In this document: one piece after another, positions 1 through 9,598 of the stretch
Layout of the letters: each line of letters begins with the position of its first letter
Numbering within the stretch: the stretch's first letter is position 1
From: Psychrobacter sp. JCM 18900
Lineage (GTDB): Bacteria; Pseudomonadota; Gammaproteobacteria; Pseudomonadales; Moraxellaceae
Length of the DNA: 64,000 nt
Assembly (NCBI RefSeq): GCF_904846625.1
Contig: NZ_CAJHBL010000001.1
Span: forward strand, 248,001 to 312,000
Direction: 5' to 3'
Position numbers and translations under genes: made by a program
Notes under the pieces: model-generated
Databases searched by the model: none
Told to the model about the DNA's origin: nothing
What the model saw: the letters and a program-made list of their open reading frames with translations, nothing else

Positions 1-103
1 TCTTTATAGCTATTTTGTCTCTTATATTAAATGTACTGCCTTACAATTTTATTATCATTTAACGAACACACCTCTTTATCGTTCACGTATAAACGAGCTA
101 CCC

Positions 104-1510
104 ATGTCAGCTAATTCAGCAACTTCTCAAGCGATGCCACCTATTGACACAAGCTATAAGCGTATTGTCGCGATTGCATTGCCTGTGCTACTCGCCAATT
201 TGGCTATGCCATTGCAGAGCGTGATTGATACGGCCATTGTCGGCAATATGAATGACACAGCGAAACTTGCTGGTATGGGTTTAGCCATACAGCTGCTATC
301 GCTATTGCTTGTTAGCTTTAACTTTTTGCAGTATGCATCATCTGGGCTTGCTGCGCAGGCATTGGGACAGCTGGCTAATAATACTAGCAATACATCGGCC
401 GTATCAGTGCCCACGCCTTTGCTGTCTATCTTACAACGCGCGTTACTATTGGCGTTTGTTATTGGAGCAATATTACTACTCGCAAAACCATGGCTGATTG
501 ATTTTGGCTTAAAAGCACTGTCAGCCAATCCTGAAAGTGGACGCGCAGCAAAAACCTACTTAGACGTACGCTTTTGGGGCGTGATTGCGGAGCTGATGAA
601 TTTTGCATTTATTGGTTGGTTTGCAGGACAAGGCAAGACCCGTTATATGCTTTACCAGCAAGGCTTTATTGCTGTACTTAATATTGTACTGACTCTGTTT
701 TTTGTATTTGCAATGCAAATGGGATTAGCTGGTGTTGCACTGGGAACGACTATTGCATTTTGGTTTGGAATACTGATGGCATTATGGTTGAGCCGCCAAC
801 ATTTAAAAATATCGTGGTCTGTATTATTCAAAGCAGATCGTCAATACTTTACGAAAGAAAAGATGCTTAGGTTATTTTCTTTAAACAAAGATATCTTTGT
901 ACGTACCCTTATTTTAACGCTAAGCTTTGCTTGGATTACTCGACTTTCTGCCCAAAGCGGTGATGTCATACTGGCTGCCAATGCTATTTTATTGCAAGTA
1001 TTAAGCATATCTGCTTTCGCTTTAGATGGCGTCGCTGTCTCTGCTGAAACATTGAGTGGACAAGCCGCAGGGCGACGTGACTGGCCACGTTTTCGTATTA
1101 TTGTGAAGCGTACAGGCGTGGTTAGTTATGGCCTTGCTATCATGTTGAGCGCCATTTGGTGGCTTGCAATGCCTACGTATTTAGGATTTATGACCAATAT
1201 TGAGTCAGTGTTTGCTCTCGCCTATGATTACCATTTATACGCTGTACTATTGCCTCTTGTCGGCGTCGGTGCCTATTGGCTGGATGGGATATTTTTCGGT
1301 TTGACGGCTGGTAGTGTGATTCGTAATGCGGCGCTGATACTGGCTGCGATTTTCTTCCCTTTGAGCTGGTTGCTCTATCAGCAATGGGATATGACAGGTA
1401 TTTGGCTTAGCGTGTGGTGTCTATTATTATTGAGACTAGTCATCCTAGGTGGGTTTTTGTACCGTGCCAATCAGACTGGCAGTTATGAAAAACCACAACC
1501 TGAAACTTAG
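104..1510 (+). CDS. MATE family efflux transporter (DinF-like)
   Basis: Multidrug/toxin extrusion exporter of the inner membrane, 468 aa, the usual family length. The protein opens with a hydrophilic N-terminus and then runs as about 12 hydrophobic segments with short loops; the first contains the typical MATE pattern LPVLLANLAMPLQSVIDTAI, in which a transporter fold starts with a bundle facing a conserved Asp. The second half repeats the pattern (residues about 265-450). Family knowledge: MATE proteins export drugs or metabolites in exchange for Na+ or H+; DinF-type members are often SOS- or stress-linked. The substrate cannot be read from sequence. Only a weak GAGC precedes the ATG. No gene is visible upstream in the window; azlC follows 155 bp downstream on the same strand, probably independently expressed. 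Confidence 0.88.
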   Translation: MSANSATSQAMPPIDTSYKRIVAIALPVLLANLAMPLQSVIDTAIVGNMNDTAKLAGMGLAIQLLSLLLVSFNFLQYASSGLAAQALGQLANNTSNTSAVSVPTPLLSILQRALLLAFVIGAILLLAKPWLIDFGLKALSANPESGRAAKTYLDVRFWGVIAELMNFAFIGWFAGQGKTRYMLYQQGFIAVLNIVLTLFFVFAMQMGLAGVALGTTIAFWFGILMALWLSRQHLKISWSVLFKADRQYFTKEKMLRLFSLNKDIFVRTLILTLSFAWITRLSAQSGDVILAANAILLQVLSISAFALDGVAVSAETLSGQAAGRRDWPRFRIIVKRTGVVSYGLAIMLSAIWWLAMPTYLGFMTNIESVFALAYDYHLYAVLLPLVGVGAYWLDGIFFGLTAGSVIRNAALILAAIFFPLSWLLYQQWDMTGIWLSVWCLLLLRLVILGGFLYRANQTGSYEKPQPET

Positions 1511-1665
1511 TTAATTTTATACTATGTTTGCTCTATCAATTTTCGATAAATCATTTTTATTAAGCACGTTTTTTACTTTTTAATTTTGCAGCAATACCGT
1601 TTGAATCAATAATTTTTATATCAATAGATTTATAAAAATATCATAAGAAAAATTTAGGATATCGT

Positions 1666-2397
1666 GTGAATACTCATTCAAATGAATTAAGCCATCAACA
1701 TGAAAACCGCTACCACTGGGCTGAGGGCTTTAAAAAAAGCTTGCCAGTTGCTATGGGATATCTGCCTGCCGGTATTGCCTTTGGTGTACTCGCACAGGTA
1801 GCAGGTATCCCGATATGGGCAACGATTATGCTCAGTATCATTCTCTATGCTGGTGCAGCTCAGTATGCTTGTCTGCCAATGCTAAGCGCTGGCCTACCGA
1901 TTGGCAATATCGCCACCAATATTGCCGCGATTAATCTACGCCATGTATTCTATGGCATGCCGTTATTACAGTATCTACCAAAAAATAAGCTGACCAAGAC
2001 GTATTGTCTGTTTGCTTTGACTGATGAGACTTTTTCGATCATGACAAGCTTACCAAATGAGTCGCGACGAGCCCTGATACTTCCTATTAGCTTATTTAAC
2101 CAAAGCTGGTGGGTACTGGCGAGTACGGTTGGCGTAATGATTGGTAGTACGCTCAGTGACTTGGTACCAAATTTAGATTTTGCGTTGGTTTGTCTGTTTG
2201 CGATTCTTGCTTATGAGCAATTTCAAAGTATCAAACGCTACTTCCCTATTGGTATTGCCGTGCTTGGCTTAATCATTGCTTCGCTATTTACCAGTGACTG
2301 GTTGCTACTAGTAGCCATCACTATCTGTATGTTTATGATTTTGGTACGTGGGTTTTGGATAGAGCGTCAAAAGACGGGAGACTCTTATGACCAGTAG
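1666..2397 (+). CDS. azlC: AzlC family branched-chain amino acid export protein
   Basis: Large subunit of an AzlCD-type exporter of branched-chain or related amino acids, 243 aa with about 7-8 membrane segments. The family hallmark is visible near the N-terminus (GYLPAGIAFGVLA, then a segment ending YAGAAQYA) along with the INLRHVFYGM motif in the middle. The start is a GTG at 1666, supported by AGGA seven bases upstream (TTTAGGATATC-GTG); no ATG lies near. The 3' end overlaps azlD by 11 bp, so the two are translationally coupled and presumably form a heteromeric complex in the inner membrane. The exported substrate is not known from sequence. Confidence 0.9.
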   Translation: MNTHSNELSHQHENRYHWAEGFKKSLPVAMGYLPAGIAFGVLAQVAGIPIWATIMLSIILYAGAAQYACLPMLSAGLPIGNIATNIAAINLRHVFYGMPLLQYLPKNKLTKTYCLFALTDETFSIMTSLPNESRRALILPISLFNQSWWVLASTVGVMIGSTLSDLVPNLDFALVCLFAILAYEQFQSIKRYFPIGIAVLGLIIASLFTSDWLLLVAITICMFMILVRGFWIERQKTGDSYDQ

Positions 2398-2746
2398 TTA
2401 TCTTATTTTTGCTACGCTTGCCATGGCAGCAGTGACCTTTATCACTCGTGCATTGCCAGCACTGATACCTAGAAAGCTACTCGATACACCTTGGCTACAT
2501 CGATTAAATGAGAGCTTACCGTTGTCCGTGATGGTGCTGCTAATTTTGACTAGCCTTTCCTATCAGGACTTATCGATGACTGTTACTTTATATGACACCG
2601 AGTTGCATCTATTAATGGCACAAGTCGGTGCACTTATTTTGGTATTGTTTATTTATCATATCAGCCGTCAGCTTTTGGTCAGTATGGTTGTCGGTATCGC
2701 AGCAATCAATGGTCTGTTTTGGTTATTTAACAGCTTCTTAGGCTAA
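2387..2746 (+). CDS. azlD: AzlD family branched-chain amino acid transport protein
   Basis: Small partner of AzlC, 119 aa, about four membrane segments. It shows the AzlD signature early (VTFITRALPALIPRK) and a second conserved hydrophobic block around LNESLPLSVMVLLIL. The ATG overlaps the end of azlC and is preceded by GGGAG within the azlC coding sequence (GGGAGACTCTT-ATG), a good ribosome site for coupled translation. A strong hairpin terminator closes this two-gene operon about 55 bp downstream. Family knowledge: AzlC and AzlD act together in amino-acid export; neither works alone in the studied Bacillus case. Confidence 0.88.
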   Translation: MTSSYLIFATLAMAAVTFITRALPALIPRKLLDTPWLHRLNESLPLSVMVLLILTSLSYQDLSMTVTLYDTELHLLMAQVGALILVLFIYHISRQLLVSMVVGIAAINGLFWLFNSFLG

Positions 2747-2800
2747 AACTGTTTTGACCATTTATATAAACGTCAGTACCCTTAGCGATACTTTAAACAT

Positions 2801-2836
2801 AAAAAAGCTAGATTCTATTTAGAATCTAGCTTTTTG
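2801..2836. terminator. Bidirectional intrinsic terminator between azlD and purF
   Basis: Perfect 16-bp inverted repeat (arms 2802-2817 and 2820-2835) flanked by A-run and T-run, so it gives a U-tract in both directions. It sits between convergent azlD (+) and purF (-) and can end both transcripts. Confidence 0.9.
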
Positions 2837-2865
2837 TTATCTGAAAACAATGGCTTTAGTTTAGC

Positions 2866-4401
2866 TTAAAGCTCTTCTACGCCCATCATATCAACTGGGG
2901 TATCAGCTACTATTTGTACGCCTTTTTTACCAGTTTTGGCAGTATCATTACGCTGCTCTTGCAGGTGATCAAGATACGCTTCATTGATCTGACCAGTGAT
3001 ATAGCAGCCGTTAAATACCGCACAATCAAAACCTTCCACTCGGCTATGCTTGGTATCTTTTACTGCGTCAATCAAATCATCCAAATCTTGGAAGATTAAA
3101 CGATCTGCACCGATAATATCACGTACTTCTTCGACACTATTGCCTGAGGCAATAAGCTCGCTACGTACTGGCATATCAATGCCGTATACGTTTGGAAATT
3201 TCACTGGGGGCGCAGCACTGGCAAAAAACACCTTGTTAGCACCAGCATCTCGTGCCATTTGAATGATTTCATGACAAGTCGTACCACGAACGATAGAATC
3301 ATCAACCAATAGGACGTTTTTGCCTTTGAATTCTAGTGGCACAGCGCTCAGCTTTTGGCGAACTGATTTTTTACGCTGCTGCTGACCTGGCATAATAAAC
3401 GTACGACCGATGTAGCGGTTTTTCATAAACCCTTCACGGTACTTGACGTTCATTTTTAGCGCCAGCTCCATCGCTGAAGTACGCGACGTATCTGGAATTG
3501 GAATGACCACGTCGATATCATGATTCTCACCCCATTCAGCAAGGATTTTATCTGCCAGTTTTTCACCCATACGTAGGCGTGATTTATAAACTGAGATATT
3601 GTCCATAATTGAATCTGGACGAGCAAAGTAAACATATTCAAAGATACAAGGCGTGTATTCTTTTTGCTCGACGCACTGATGCGTATGTAGCTTATGGTTC
3701 AAATCAATAAAGATCGCTTCGCCTGGTTTTACATCACGAACGATAGTGAAGCCAGAACCTGTCAATGCAACTGATTCAGAGGCAACCATATACTCAGTGC
3801 CGCCATTCGGTGCCATACGCTTACCAAAGATAAGTGGACGGATACCGTTTGGATCACGGAATGCAAGCAAGCCATGACCCGTGATCAAAGCGACAACGCC
3901 GTAAGCACCTTCACAACGTTTATAGACAGCTTTTACTGCTTCAAAGATATCATCAGCAGTTGGATGGGTCTTGCCTAGATTCTGCATCTCATGTGCCAGT
4001 ACGTTTAACAGTACTTCAGAATCTGAGTCAGTATTAAGGTGGCGGCGATCTTCGATGTACAAAGATTTGGCCAAACTCTCAGCATTGGTCAAGTTACCAT
4101 TGTGCGCAAGGGTAATACCATATGGTGAGTTGACATAAAATGGCTGCGCTTCGGCGCTGCTAGAAGTACCAGCTGTCGGGTAACGAACGTGACCGATACC
4201 GAACTTACCAACCAGTTTCATCATATGACGATTCATAAATACGTCACGTACCATGCCATTTTCTTTACGTAGATAGAGTCGCCCATCTTGCAAAGTGACA
4301 ATACCTGCTGCATCTTGCCCGCGATGCTGTAGCATCGTCAAACCGTCATAAAGAATCTGATTGACTGGTTCGTGAGCTGCAACTCCAATGACTCCACACA
4401 T
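2866..4401 (-). CDS. purF: Amidophosphoribosyltransferase (PurF)
   Basis: First committed enzyme of purine synthesis: converts PRPP and glutamine to 5-phosphoribosylamine. 511 aa, normal length. After Met1 comes Cys2 (MCGVIGV), the N-terminal nucleophile of Ntn glutaminases, exposed when Met is removed. The glutaminase domain occupies roughly residues 1-235 (RHGQDAAGI, RYPTAG, AHNGNL), and the phosphoribosyltransferase domain follows with the PRPP loop [12 protein letters not shown] at about 365. AGGAT lies ten bases before the ATG. It is the last gene of a pyrD-cvpA-purF run on the minus strand; cvpA-purF linkage is widespread in gamma-proteobacteria. The 235-bp cvpA-purF gap leaves room for a separate promoter. 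Confidence 0.97.
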   Translation of the reverse strand: MCGVIGVAAHEPVNQILYDGLTMLQHRGQDAAGIVTLQDGRLYLRKENGMVRDVFMNRHMMKLVGKFGIGHVRYPTAGTSSSAEAQPFYVNSPYGITLAHNGNLTNAESLAKSLYIEDRRHLNTDSDSEVLLNVLAHEMQNLGKTHPTADDIFEAVKAVYKRCEGAYGVVALITGHGLLAFRDPNGIRPLIFGKRMAPNGGTEYMVASESVALTGSGFTIVRDVKPGEAIFIDLNHKLHTHQCVEQKEYTPCIFEYVYFARPDSIMDNISVYKSRLRMGEKLADKILAEWGENHDIDVVIPIPDTSRTSAMELALKMNVKYREGFMKNRYIGRTFIMPGQQQRKKSVRQKLSAVPLEFKGKNVLLVDDSIVRGTTCHEIIQMARDAGANKVFFASAAPPVKFPNVYGIDMPVRSELIASGNSVEEVRDIIGADRLIFQDLDDLIDAVKDTKHSRVEGFDCAVFNGCYITGQINEAYLDHLQEQRNDTAKTGKKGVQIVADTPVDMMGVEEL

Positions 4402-4636
4402 AATAGCTATATCCTATTTTGACTCATACATTAGTACGACAATAACGGCAAACTTAACGACAGTATATTGCTAAAACCATTCACTGTCGCACGCCGCTAA
4501 CCTGATGATATTGTAAGAAACTTAACGAGATTTTTCGATAATCTATTTTTGATTATCAGTGAAACGTGCAAAAACTTAGAAGTATAGAAAGAAGTAAATA
4601 ATGGACAGTTAGATAAAATAATAGGCAATTCAACAA

Positions 4637-5134
4637 TTACGACTGATTGACCTGATCCCAAGCCATGCCTAATACATCTGATACTAACGCCTTGCCCATC
4701 GGTGCATATGGCATTAGCTCAGGCGCTAGTACGGAGGTTTGCCACTGCGGCATCTGTACTAGCAATGGCGCACTGACGCTCAGTACAACCAAGACCATTA
4801 GTACGTTTTTGGCAGCACCCAGTACGCCGCCCGCCATTTTATCCAAGACGCCCAAACGTAAGGTTTTGAGCACGCCTGAGAATACAAACGCCATCAGATG
4901 CATGATTGCCAATATGGCAATCACTACCAATAAAAAGGCCATGGCCATCTGTAGTACAGGGTTTTGTACGATACCCGTTAATTGGGGCGACACTACTCCT
5001 GCCAGCTTAGTAGCAGCGATAAGGGCGATAAACCAACCTACCAAGCCTATTGCTGTTTTAATCAGTCCTACTTGAAAGCCGCGCCATAAGCCAATCAAGA
5101 CAACGATAGCAATCACAATATCTAAACCACTCAT
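4637..5134 (-). CDS. cvpA: CvpA family membrane protein
   Basis: 165-aa inner-membrane protein with four hydrophobic segments (starting at about residues 5, 28, 62 and 105). It carries the CvpA pattern: DIVIAIVVLIGLWRGFQVG at the start and a Gly-rich GGVLGAAKN segment at about 105. Family knowledge: E. coli CvpA was named for colicin V production and is linked to envelope and bile stress; biochemical function is unresolved. It lies 30 bp downstream of pyrD and upstream of purF, the conserved cvpA-purF arrangement, so it is probably cotranscribed with pyrD. Confidence 0.9.
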   Translation of the reverse strand: MSGLDIVIAIVVLIGLWRGFQVGLIKTAIGLVGWFIALIAATKLAGVVSPQLTGIVQNPVLQMAMAFLLVVIAILAIMHLMAFVFSGVLKTLRLGVLDKMAGGVLGAAKNVLMVLVVLSVSAPLLVQMPQWQTSVLAPELMPYAPMGKALVSDVLGMAWDQVNQS

Positions 5135-5164
5135 GCTTTACGCCTTATTACCTTATCTATTGGA

Positions 5165-6199
5165 TTAGCTTTCCATGGCATCGTAATAGCCACCGATTGC
5201 CTGAATGCAAGACTGCACCAGCCCAGGACCACGATAAATAAGCCCCGTATAGAGCTGTACCATGTCTGCGCCTGCTTCAATTTTTTTGACGGCTTTGGCA
5301 CCACTATCGATACCGCCCACGCCTATCAAAGCGACTTTACCATCTAACTGATCAGAGAACTGTTGCAAAATCTGGGTACTAATATGACTCACAGGACGAC
5401 CGGATAGACCACCCATTTGATCACCATCACGCAAGTCTTCGACACCTACGCGGCTCAATGTTGTATTGGTGGCTATCAAACCATCAATTTCAAAGTCTAT
5501 TAATTGCTGCGAGATATAATCAACTTGTAATGGCTCTAAATCTGGAGCAACCTTAAGCACTAATGGGACATAAAAACCATATTCAGTAGCCAACTGACTG
5601 TGACGGTTTTTGATCGTATCCATCAGCTGAGTTAGTGCTTCACCACTTTGCAAATCACGTAAGTTTTTGGTGTTTGGCGATGAGATGTTGACCGTAATGT
5701 ATGAGGCATGCGGATACACACGCTCTAAGCAATACACATAATCATCAGCGGCTTGCTCTACCGGCGTATCGGCATTTTTACCAATATTGATACCGATATT
5801 GCCTTTATATTTACAGCGTTTGACATTGTCGATTAGATAATCAACGCCTTCATTGTTAAAGCCCATACGATTGATAATCGCGTCTGCTTGCTTGATTCTA
5901 AACAGTCTTGGCTTGTCGTTGCCTACTTGCGGTCTTGGCGTGACGGTTCCTACTTCTATAAAACCAAATCCTAATTCAGCCAGCGCGTCAATATAATCGC
6001 CGTTTTTGTCCAAGCCTGCTGCCAGACCAACTGGGTTAGAGAACTGCAAACCCATACAGTCTGTTGGTTGCATTGACTGACCATACGCCAAGCCTAAAAC
6101 ACGCGCTTTATGCGCTTTATCCAATAAAGATAGTGTCATCTCATGGGCGTGTTCGGGATCCATATTAAACAAAAAAGGACGAAGTAAGGCATAAGACAT
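5165..6199 (-). CDS. pyrD: Dihydroorotate dehydrogenase, quinone-dependent (class 2)
   Basis: Fourth step of pyrimidine synthesis: oxidises dihydroorotate to orotate with FMN and passes electrons to ubiquinone at the inner membrane. 344 aa. The N-terminal helices (residues 1-35, with the [13 protein letters not shown] segment) are the membrane-associating part found only in class 2 enzymes. FMN/substrate motifs follow: [13 protein letters not shown] (about 55), [11 protein letters not shown] (about 172, with the class 2 catalytic Ser region), ATNTT, and the phosphate-binding GVGGI near 295. It leads directly into cvpA (30 bp), giving a pyrimidine gene upstream of a purine gene on one likely transcript. 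Confidence 0.97.
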   Translation of the reverse strand: MSYALLRPFLFNMDPEHAHEMTLSLLDKAHKARVLGLAYGQSMQPTDCMGLQFSNPVGLAAGLDKNGDYIDALAELGFGFIEVGTVTPRPQVGNDKPRLFRIKQADAIINRMGFNNEGVDYLIDNVKRCKYKGNIGINIGKNADTPVEQAADDYVYCLERVYPHASYITVNISSPNTKNLRDLQSGEALTQLMDTIKNRHSQLATEYGFYVPLVLKVAPDLEPLQVDYISQQLIDFEIDGLIATNTTLSRVGVEDLRDGDQMGGLSGRPVSHISTQILQQFSDQLDGKVALIGVGGIDSGAKAVKKIEAGADMVQLYTGLIYRGPGLVQSCIQAIGGYYDAMES

Positions 6200-6413
6200 A
6201 GTGATGGCAGACCCTGCTTGGAAGAAATAGTGAATAAAAAATGCGAATGAAATCGGGCGCAGCGATTATATCAGCTTAACAGAAATAAGAGCAAAGTTTC
6301 AGTCGCTAAATTTCTACATTTAAGCAGTAACCAATACTGATGAGTCTCTGCTACATAACGATGAATTGTCGTTTTCTAAGTTAAAGACATAGCACGAAGG
6401 TACTCTTAAACAT

Positions 6414-6827
6414 CTACGGTACTGGACGCCCATCAGTCAACGCAATCCAACCACGTATAATGCGATATAAATGCCAGATAAAGGTAAAGGTCATAATCAG
6501 CAAACCAAGACCAGCCAATAATATTGAGCCAATAGCGATATTGCCACTATCCGCCAATACGCTAACGCCAAAGCCGCCTAATGCAAAGGTAATCAAAATA
6601 ATGCCAATGACGAACCAAACAACACTGTACCAAAAGGTCTTGATTTGCCAATCGAAATGCGTGGCCAACCATGATCCATTAGCATCATGGCGCTTGGCAT
6701 AGTTCATGGCAATCGGCACAATCCACAGCAGACCTGCAGTAAAGTAGCTGATCACATATAAGAAATAAGTGATATGGTTATAAGTAATTAAAGAACGGCG
6801 CTTATCATTGCTCATACTGTCCCGCAT
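6414..6827 (-). CDS. Small DUF4870-like membrane protein
   Basis: 137-aa protein with three to four hydrophobic stretches (about residues 20-45, 65-90, 95-122) and the ITYFLYVISYFTAGLLWIVP opening typical of the DUF4870/YtxE-like membrane proteins, in which a TYLLY-type first helix is followed by a short cytoplasmic loop. Function unknown. Met1 has AAGGAA about 13 bases upstream; Met5 (position 6815) has a closer GGGA and could be the real start. The gene stands between gspM (190 bp away) and pyrD (214 bp), same strand as both, with no clear operon partner. The family assignment rests on overall pattern only. Confidence 0.6.
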   Translation of the reverse strand: MRDSMSNDKRRSLITYNHITYFLYVISYFTAGLLWIVPIAMNYAKRHDANGSWLATHFDWQIKTFWYSVVWFVIGIILITFALGGFGVSVLADSGNIAIGSILLAGLGLLIMTFTFIWHLYRIIRGWIALTDGRPVP

Positions 6828-7017
6828 TATGTGAGGTTTTCCTTACTGGTAATATTTTTATTCAATAGTCATATGATTAACTATTTAATGGAGCCGGATA
6901 AATGGCTTTTCAATGATACCACCGATAAAGCATTATTTTGCTGTCGAGGATTGAGTGTCGAGTACTAGACACACAGTGTTATAAGTATCTAAAATTTCTA
7001 TCACAGTCTGACGCGTT

Positions 7018-7587
7018 TTAAGAAGTGACCGTTGCTTGTACCTGAATAGATTTATTGGTCAGGTCTTGCTGCATAGATAGCTGTGTAAATTGCCAACCTT
7101 GCTGTTCAAGCTTACCCAGTGCAGTGCTGACGACCGCTTGACTAGGATGCGTAAAGCTCAATTGCACTGCATCGCCAGTCGCAACCACCTGGGCACCTGC
7201 TATACCTGAGTTATTGAGCAGCGCGTTAATACGACTAGCAGGCGGCATATCAGCCTCTCCAGTAGCGTTGTTACCAGCATTCAATGCACTACTATCAATA
7301 TTACCTGCTTGAGCACGCAACCAAAAATAATCCGCCACTTGTTCCTGATAGTCACTCTTACTATCGCTCGCTGCTTGATGAACGCTATAGCCACCATAGC
7401 CGCCTATAAACAACAGTAAAAATATAGACAATATAGCTAATGCTAGCTGATCACGGGGAGGTAATGCTTGCCAGCGCGTCGTTAGTACATTTTGATAATT
7501 ATTCATACGCTCTGACAATACATGAGCCTTAGTACTGGTTGCAGAGACCGCTGCATGACGTTTGGTACGGCGTTGTAATCGTTTCAT
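7018..7587 (-). CDS. gspM: Type II secretion system protein M (GspM)
   Basis: Inner-membrane component of the type II secretion assembly platform, 189 aa. A short cytoplasmic N-terminus with basic residues is followed by the PPRDQLALAI motif that precedes the single membrane helix (about residues 43-68), and then a periplasmic ferredoxin-like domain with repeated short beta/alpha units to the C-terminus. Family knowledge: GspM dimerises and pairs with GspL in the periplasm to anchor the GspE ATPase. It starts 32 bp after the end of gspL, so they are cotranscribed. No other gsp gene is in the window, consistent with the scattered gsp loci of Moraxellaceae. Confidence 0.85.
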   Translation of the reverse strand: MKRLQRRTKRHAAVSATSTKAHVLSERMNNYQNVLTTRWQALPPRDQLALAILSIFLLLFIGGYGGYSVHQAASDSKSDYQEQVADYFWLRAQAGNIDSSALNAGNNATGEADMPPASRINALLNNSGIAGAQVVATGDAVQLSFTHPSQAVVSTALGKLEQQGWQFTQLSMQQDLTNKSIQVQATVTS

Positions 7588-7619
7588 GTTGTGACCTTTG
7601 TTACCAATACCTTGATGAG

Positions 7620-8891
7620 TTACGACGCTGCCGCATTATTTGCCATGTCGCTGCTTTCTACAATATTATTTTCTATCACATTGACAGTGACTTGACCACT
7701 AAACTGACCTTGGTCATTACTATTCACTTGCGCAAGTTTGGCATTCAAGCCTTGCGCTACCAGTGTGCTTGTGAATTTATCAAGGCTACCGCGATCTGGA
7801 GCAATCAAGGTAAAACTGAGCGCTGATGGTTGCATTACCAGTGACTGTGCATGCAATGAGGACTGCTTAATTAATGGTGATATGCGTGACAGTGCGGCCA
7901 CATGTGATGCAGGTGCTTGGCTATCGCTACGCAGTTTTGGTTGCAGCTGTACTTGCAATTTGGTGCGCGTACTCAGTGGCTCATCGGCGAACCAAGATTG
8001 ATACTGTGCCGCAATTGCCGTCTTGATTGCTGCGGTCGCTTCATTATACTTATACCACTGCACACCATCGGTTGCCATTTGCAGCACTAACGCTGATAGC
8101 GCAACCATCATCGCCACTCGCAAATATGGTGATAATTGTGAGTCAGTAGATTTCATAAAGAAATTAAGCGCATGACGTTCGGGATTGTCAATTGGCTTAG
8201 GTACTGTAGGCAGGGTCGTCAGTAGCAGGTGATGATCGGCGATCAACGCTTTAGTTTGCGCCACTAAATTCGTGGGTGATGAGGAATCTAATGAGTCGAC
8301 CGATGCTTCTATAGATGCCTCAATAGACGGCTGTACCATTACTTCACTCAAATGCGGGAAACGCTCAAACATTAGCGGTAAATAGCTGACGGCCATACCC
8401 TGACGCAATGATTGGCGCAGCAGCATAGTCTGCGAATCTTGATAGAGGATCACTTGCTGACCTGCGCCCTCTTCTGGCGGTGGCAACAATAAAAAGTCTG
8501 GCAGTAACGCTACTATATTCATACCGGCTAGCTGCGCGCTTTGTTGCCAGGATTCAATATCGTTTTGTGCCAGTGCGTACAGTTGCGTCGTATCAGCATG
8601 GCTCAATTGACGGATGTTCAATTGCTCAATAGGCGTTAATGACGTTTCTTCAAATAAGTACTGCTTGCCGCTATTACCAAGCTGTTTGAGCTGAGCAGCA
8701 TTGAGCGCCGTGTCCACTTGCAATGCGTGACTTGAGGGAAAATATAGACAAAGCGCCTTTGGGCTACTGGACTTATAGTTACCATAAATTGTTTGCAACT
8801 GTTGCCAACCGTCAACCATTTGCCATTGCTGTACATCTTCGTGCCAGACAGCTAGCGGGCTATGCTGCGCTCGTAACCAAACATGTAACAC
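7620..8891 (-). CDS. gspL: Type II secretion system protein L (GspL)
   Basis: Bitopic inner-membrane protein that connects the cytoplasmic GspE ATPase to the pseudopilus machinery. The cytoplasmic actin-like domain covers about residues 1-235, one membrane helix lies at about 258-280 (VAMMVALSALVLQMA), and a periplasmic ferredoxin-like domain ends the protein. I place the start at GTG 8891 (423 aa) rather than the TTG 15 bases further up: GAGGA lies eight bases before the GTG and would itself overlap the TTG codon. A Ser/Asp/Glu-rich stretch near residue 190 (VEASIEASVDSLDSSS) interrupts the cytoplasmic domain. gspM follows 32 bp downstream. Confidence 0.82.
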   Translation of the reverse strand: MLHVWLRAQHSPLAVWHEDVQQWQMVDGWQQLQTIYGNYKSSSPKALCLYFPSSHALQVDTALNAAQLKQLGNSGKQYLFEETSLTPIEQLNIRQLSHADTTQLYALAQNDIESWQQSAQLAGMNIVALLPDFLLLPPPEEGAGQQVILYQDSQTMLLRQSLRQGMAVSYLPLMFERFPHLSEVMVQPSIEASIEASVDSLDSSSPTNLVAQTKALIADHHLLLTTLPTVPKPIDNPERHALNFFMKSTDSQLSPYLRVAMMVALSALVLQMATDGVQWYKYNEATAAIKTAIAAQYQSWFADEPLSTRTKLQVQLQPKLRSDSQAPASHVAALSRISPLIKQSSLHAQSLVMQPSALSFTLIAPDRGSLDKFTSTLVAQGLNAKLAQVNSNDQGQFSGQVTVNVIENNIVESSDMANNAAAS

Positions 8892-9082
8892 TGAACGTGT
8901 CCTCAATTATTGCTGCGGTTATCAAAATATCTTTAAGAATTGATGCGGTTTTTGAAAGTATTGGATGATTTTATATGATTGATAAAGGGCTGAACTTTGT
9001 ACCAATACCATTTTAAATCCGTCATATCTAATCAATTCTGCTCTAGCAAATCGTTTCTAAGCAAAATATTAGAATGTCTAGT

Positions 9083-9541
9083 CTAATAAGGCTGGTCAGG
9101 AACAAAACGATCAACTTCCGTTGCCATGCCAGTCATCACAAATTCCATATCAAACACTCTGGCTTCCGCTAGAGAGAACGACTCTGGATAATCGCCTGTA
9201 AGCAATCCCGCGATATAGGCGACGATAGACATATGACAAACAACGACCAAACACTCAGCTTCAATATTGGCAATATCTATCAGAGCTTGGCGAGCATCAT
9301 CAGAGGGCGTTATATTGTCCTGCACAGATGAGACTACTTGCGGCGCTCGCGACTGGAACGCAGATAAAGTCTGCTGCGCTCTAGTATAAGGGCTGACCAC
9401 AAAACGATCTGGGCTATAGTGAGTGTTCACATACTCTGCCGTTTGCGCTGCCTGCTGCTGACCAAAGTCCGTCAGCTGACGTGCACTATCTGGACGTGTC
9501 TCGTCTTCTGCTTGACCATGACGTACTAATATAATTTTCAT
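9083..9541 (-). CDS. sixA: Phosphohistidine phosphatase SixA
   Basis: Histidine phosphatase superfamily, 152 aa, the compact SixA length. The RHG catalytic signature is at the N-terminus (ILVRHGQAE, His8 expected to be phosphorylated), and the second active-site His is in VVVCHMSIVAYI near residue 107; VSPYTRAQQT supplies the conserved Arg. Family knowledge: SixA dephosphorylates phosphohistidine on HPt or PTSNtr proteins. AAGGAAGG immediately precedes the ATG, an excellent ribosome site. It lies 57 bp downstream of gpsA and is probably cotranscribed with it. Confidence 0.92.
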   Translation of the reverse strand: MKIILVRHGQAEDETRPDSARQLTDFGQQQAAQTAEYVNTHYSPDRFVVSPYTRAQQTLSAFQSRAPQVVSSVQDNITPSDDARQALIDIANIEAECLVVVCHMSIVAYIAGLLTGDYPESFSLAEARVFDMEFVMTGMATEVDRFVPDQPY

Positions 9542-9598
9542 AACCTTCCTTGGAGCGCTAAGTTCGACTTTCTTAATACTGATTTTTAACGGTGTGTC

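Noticed and set aside
7738-8001. Antisense open frames inside gspL and many other genes
   Set aside because: They are shadows of well-supported coding regions, without ribosome sites or recognisable domains.
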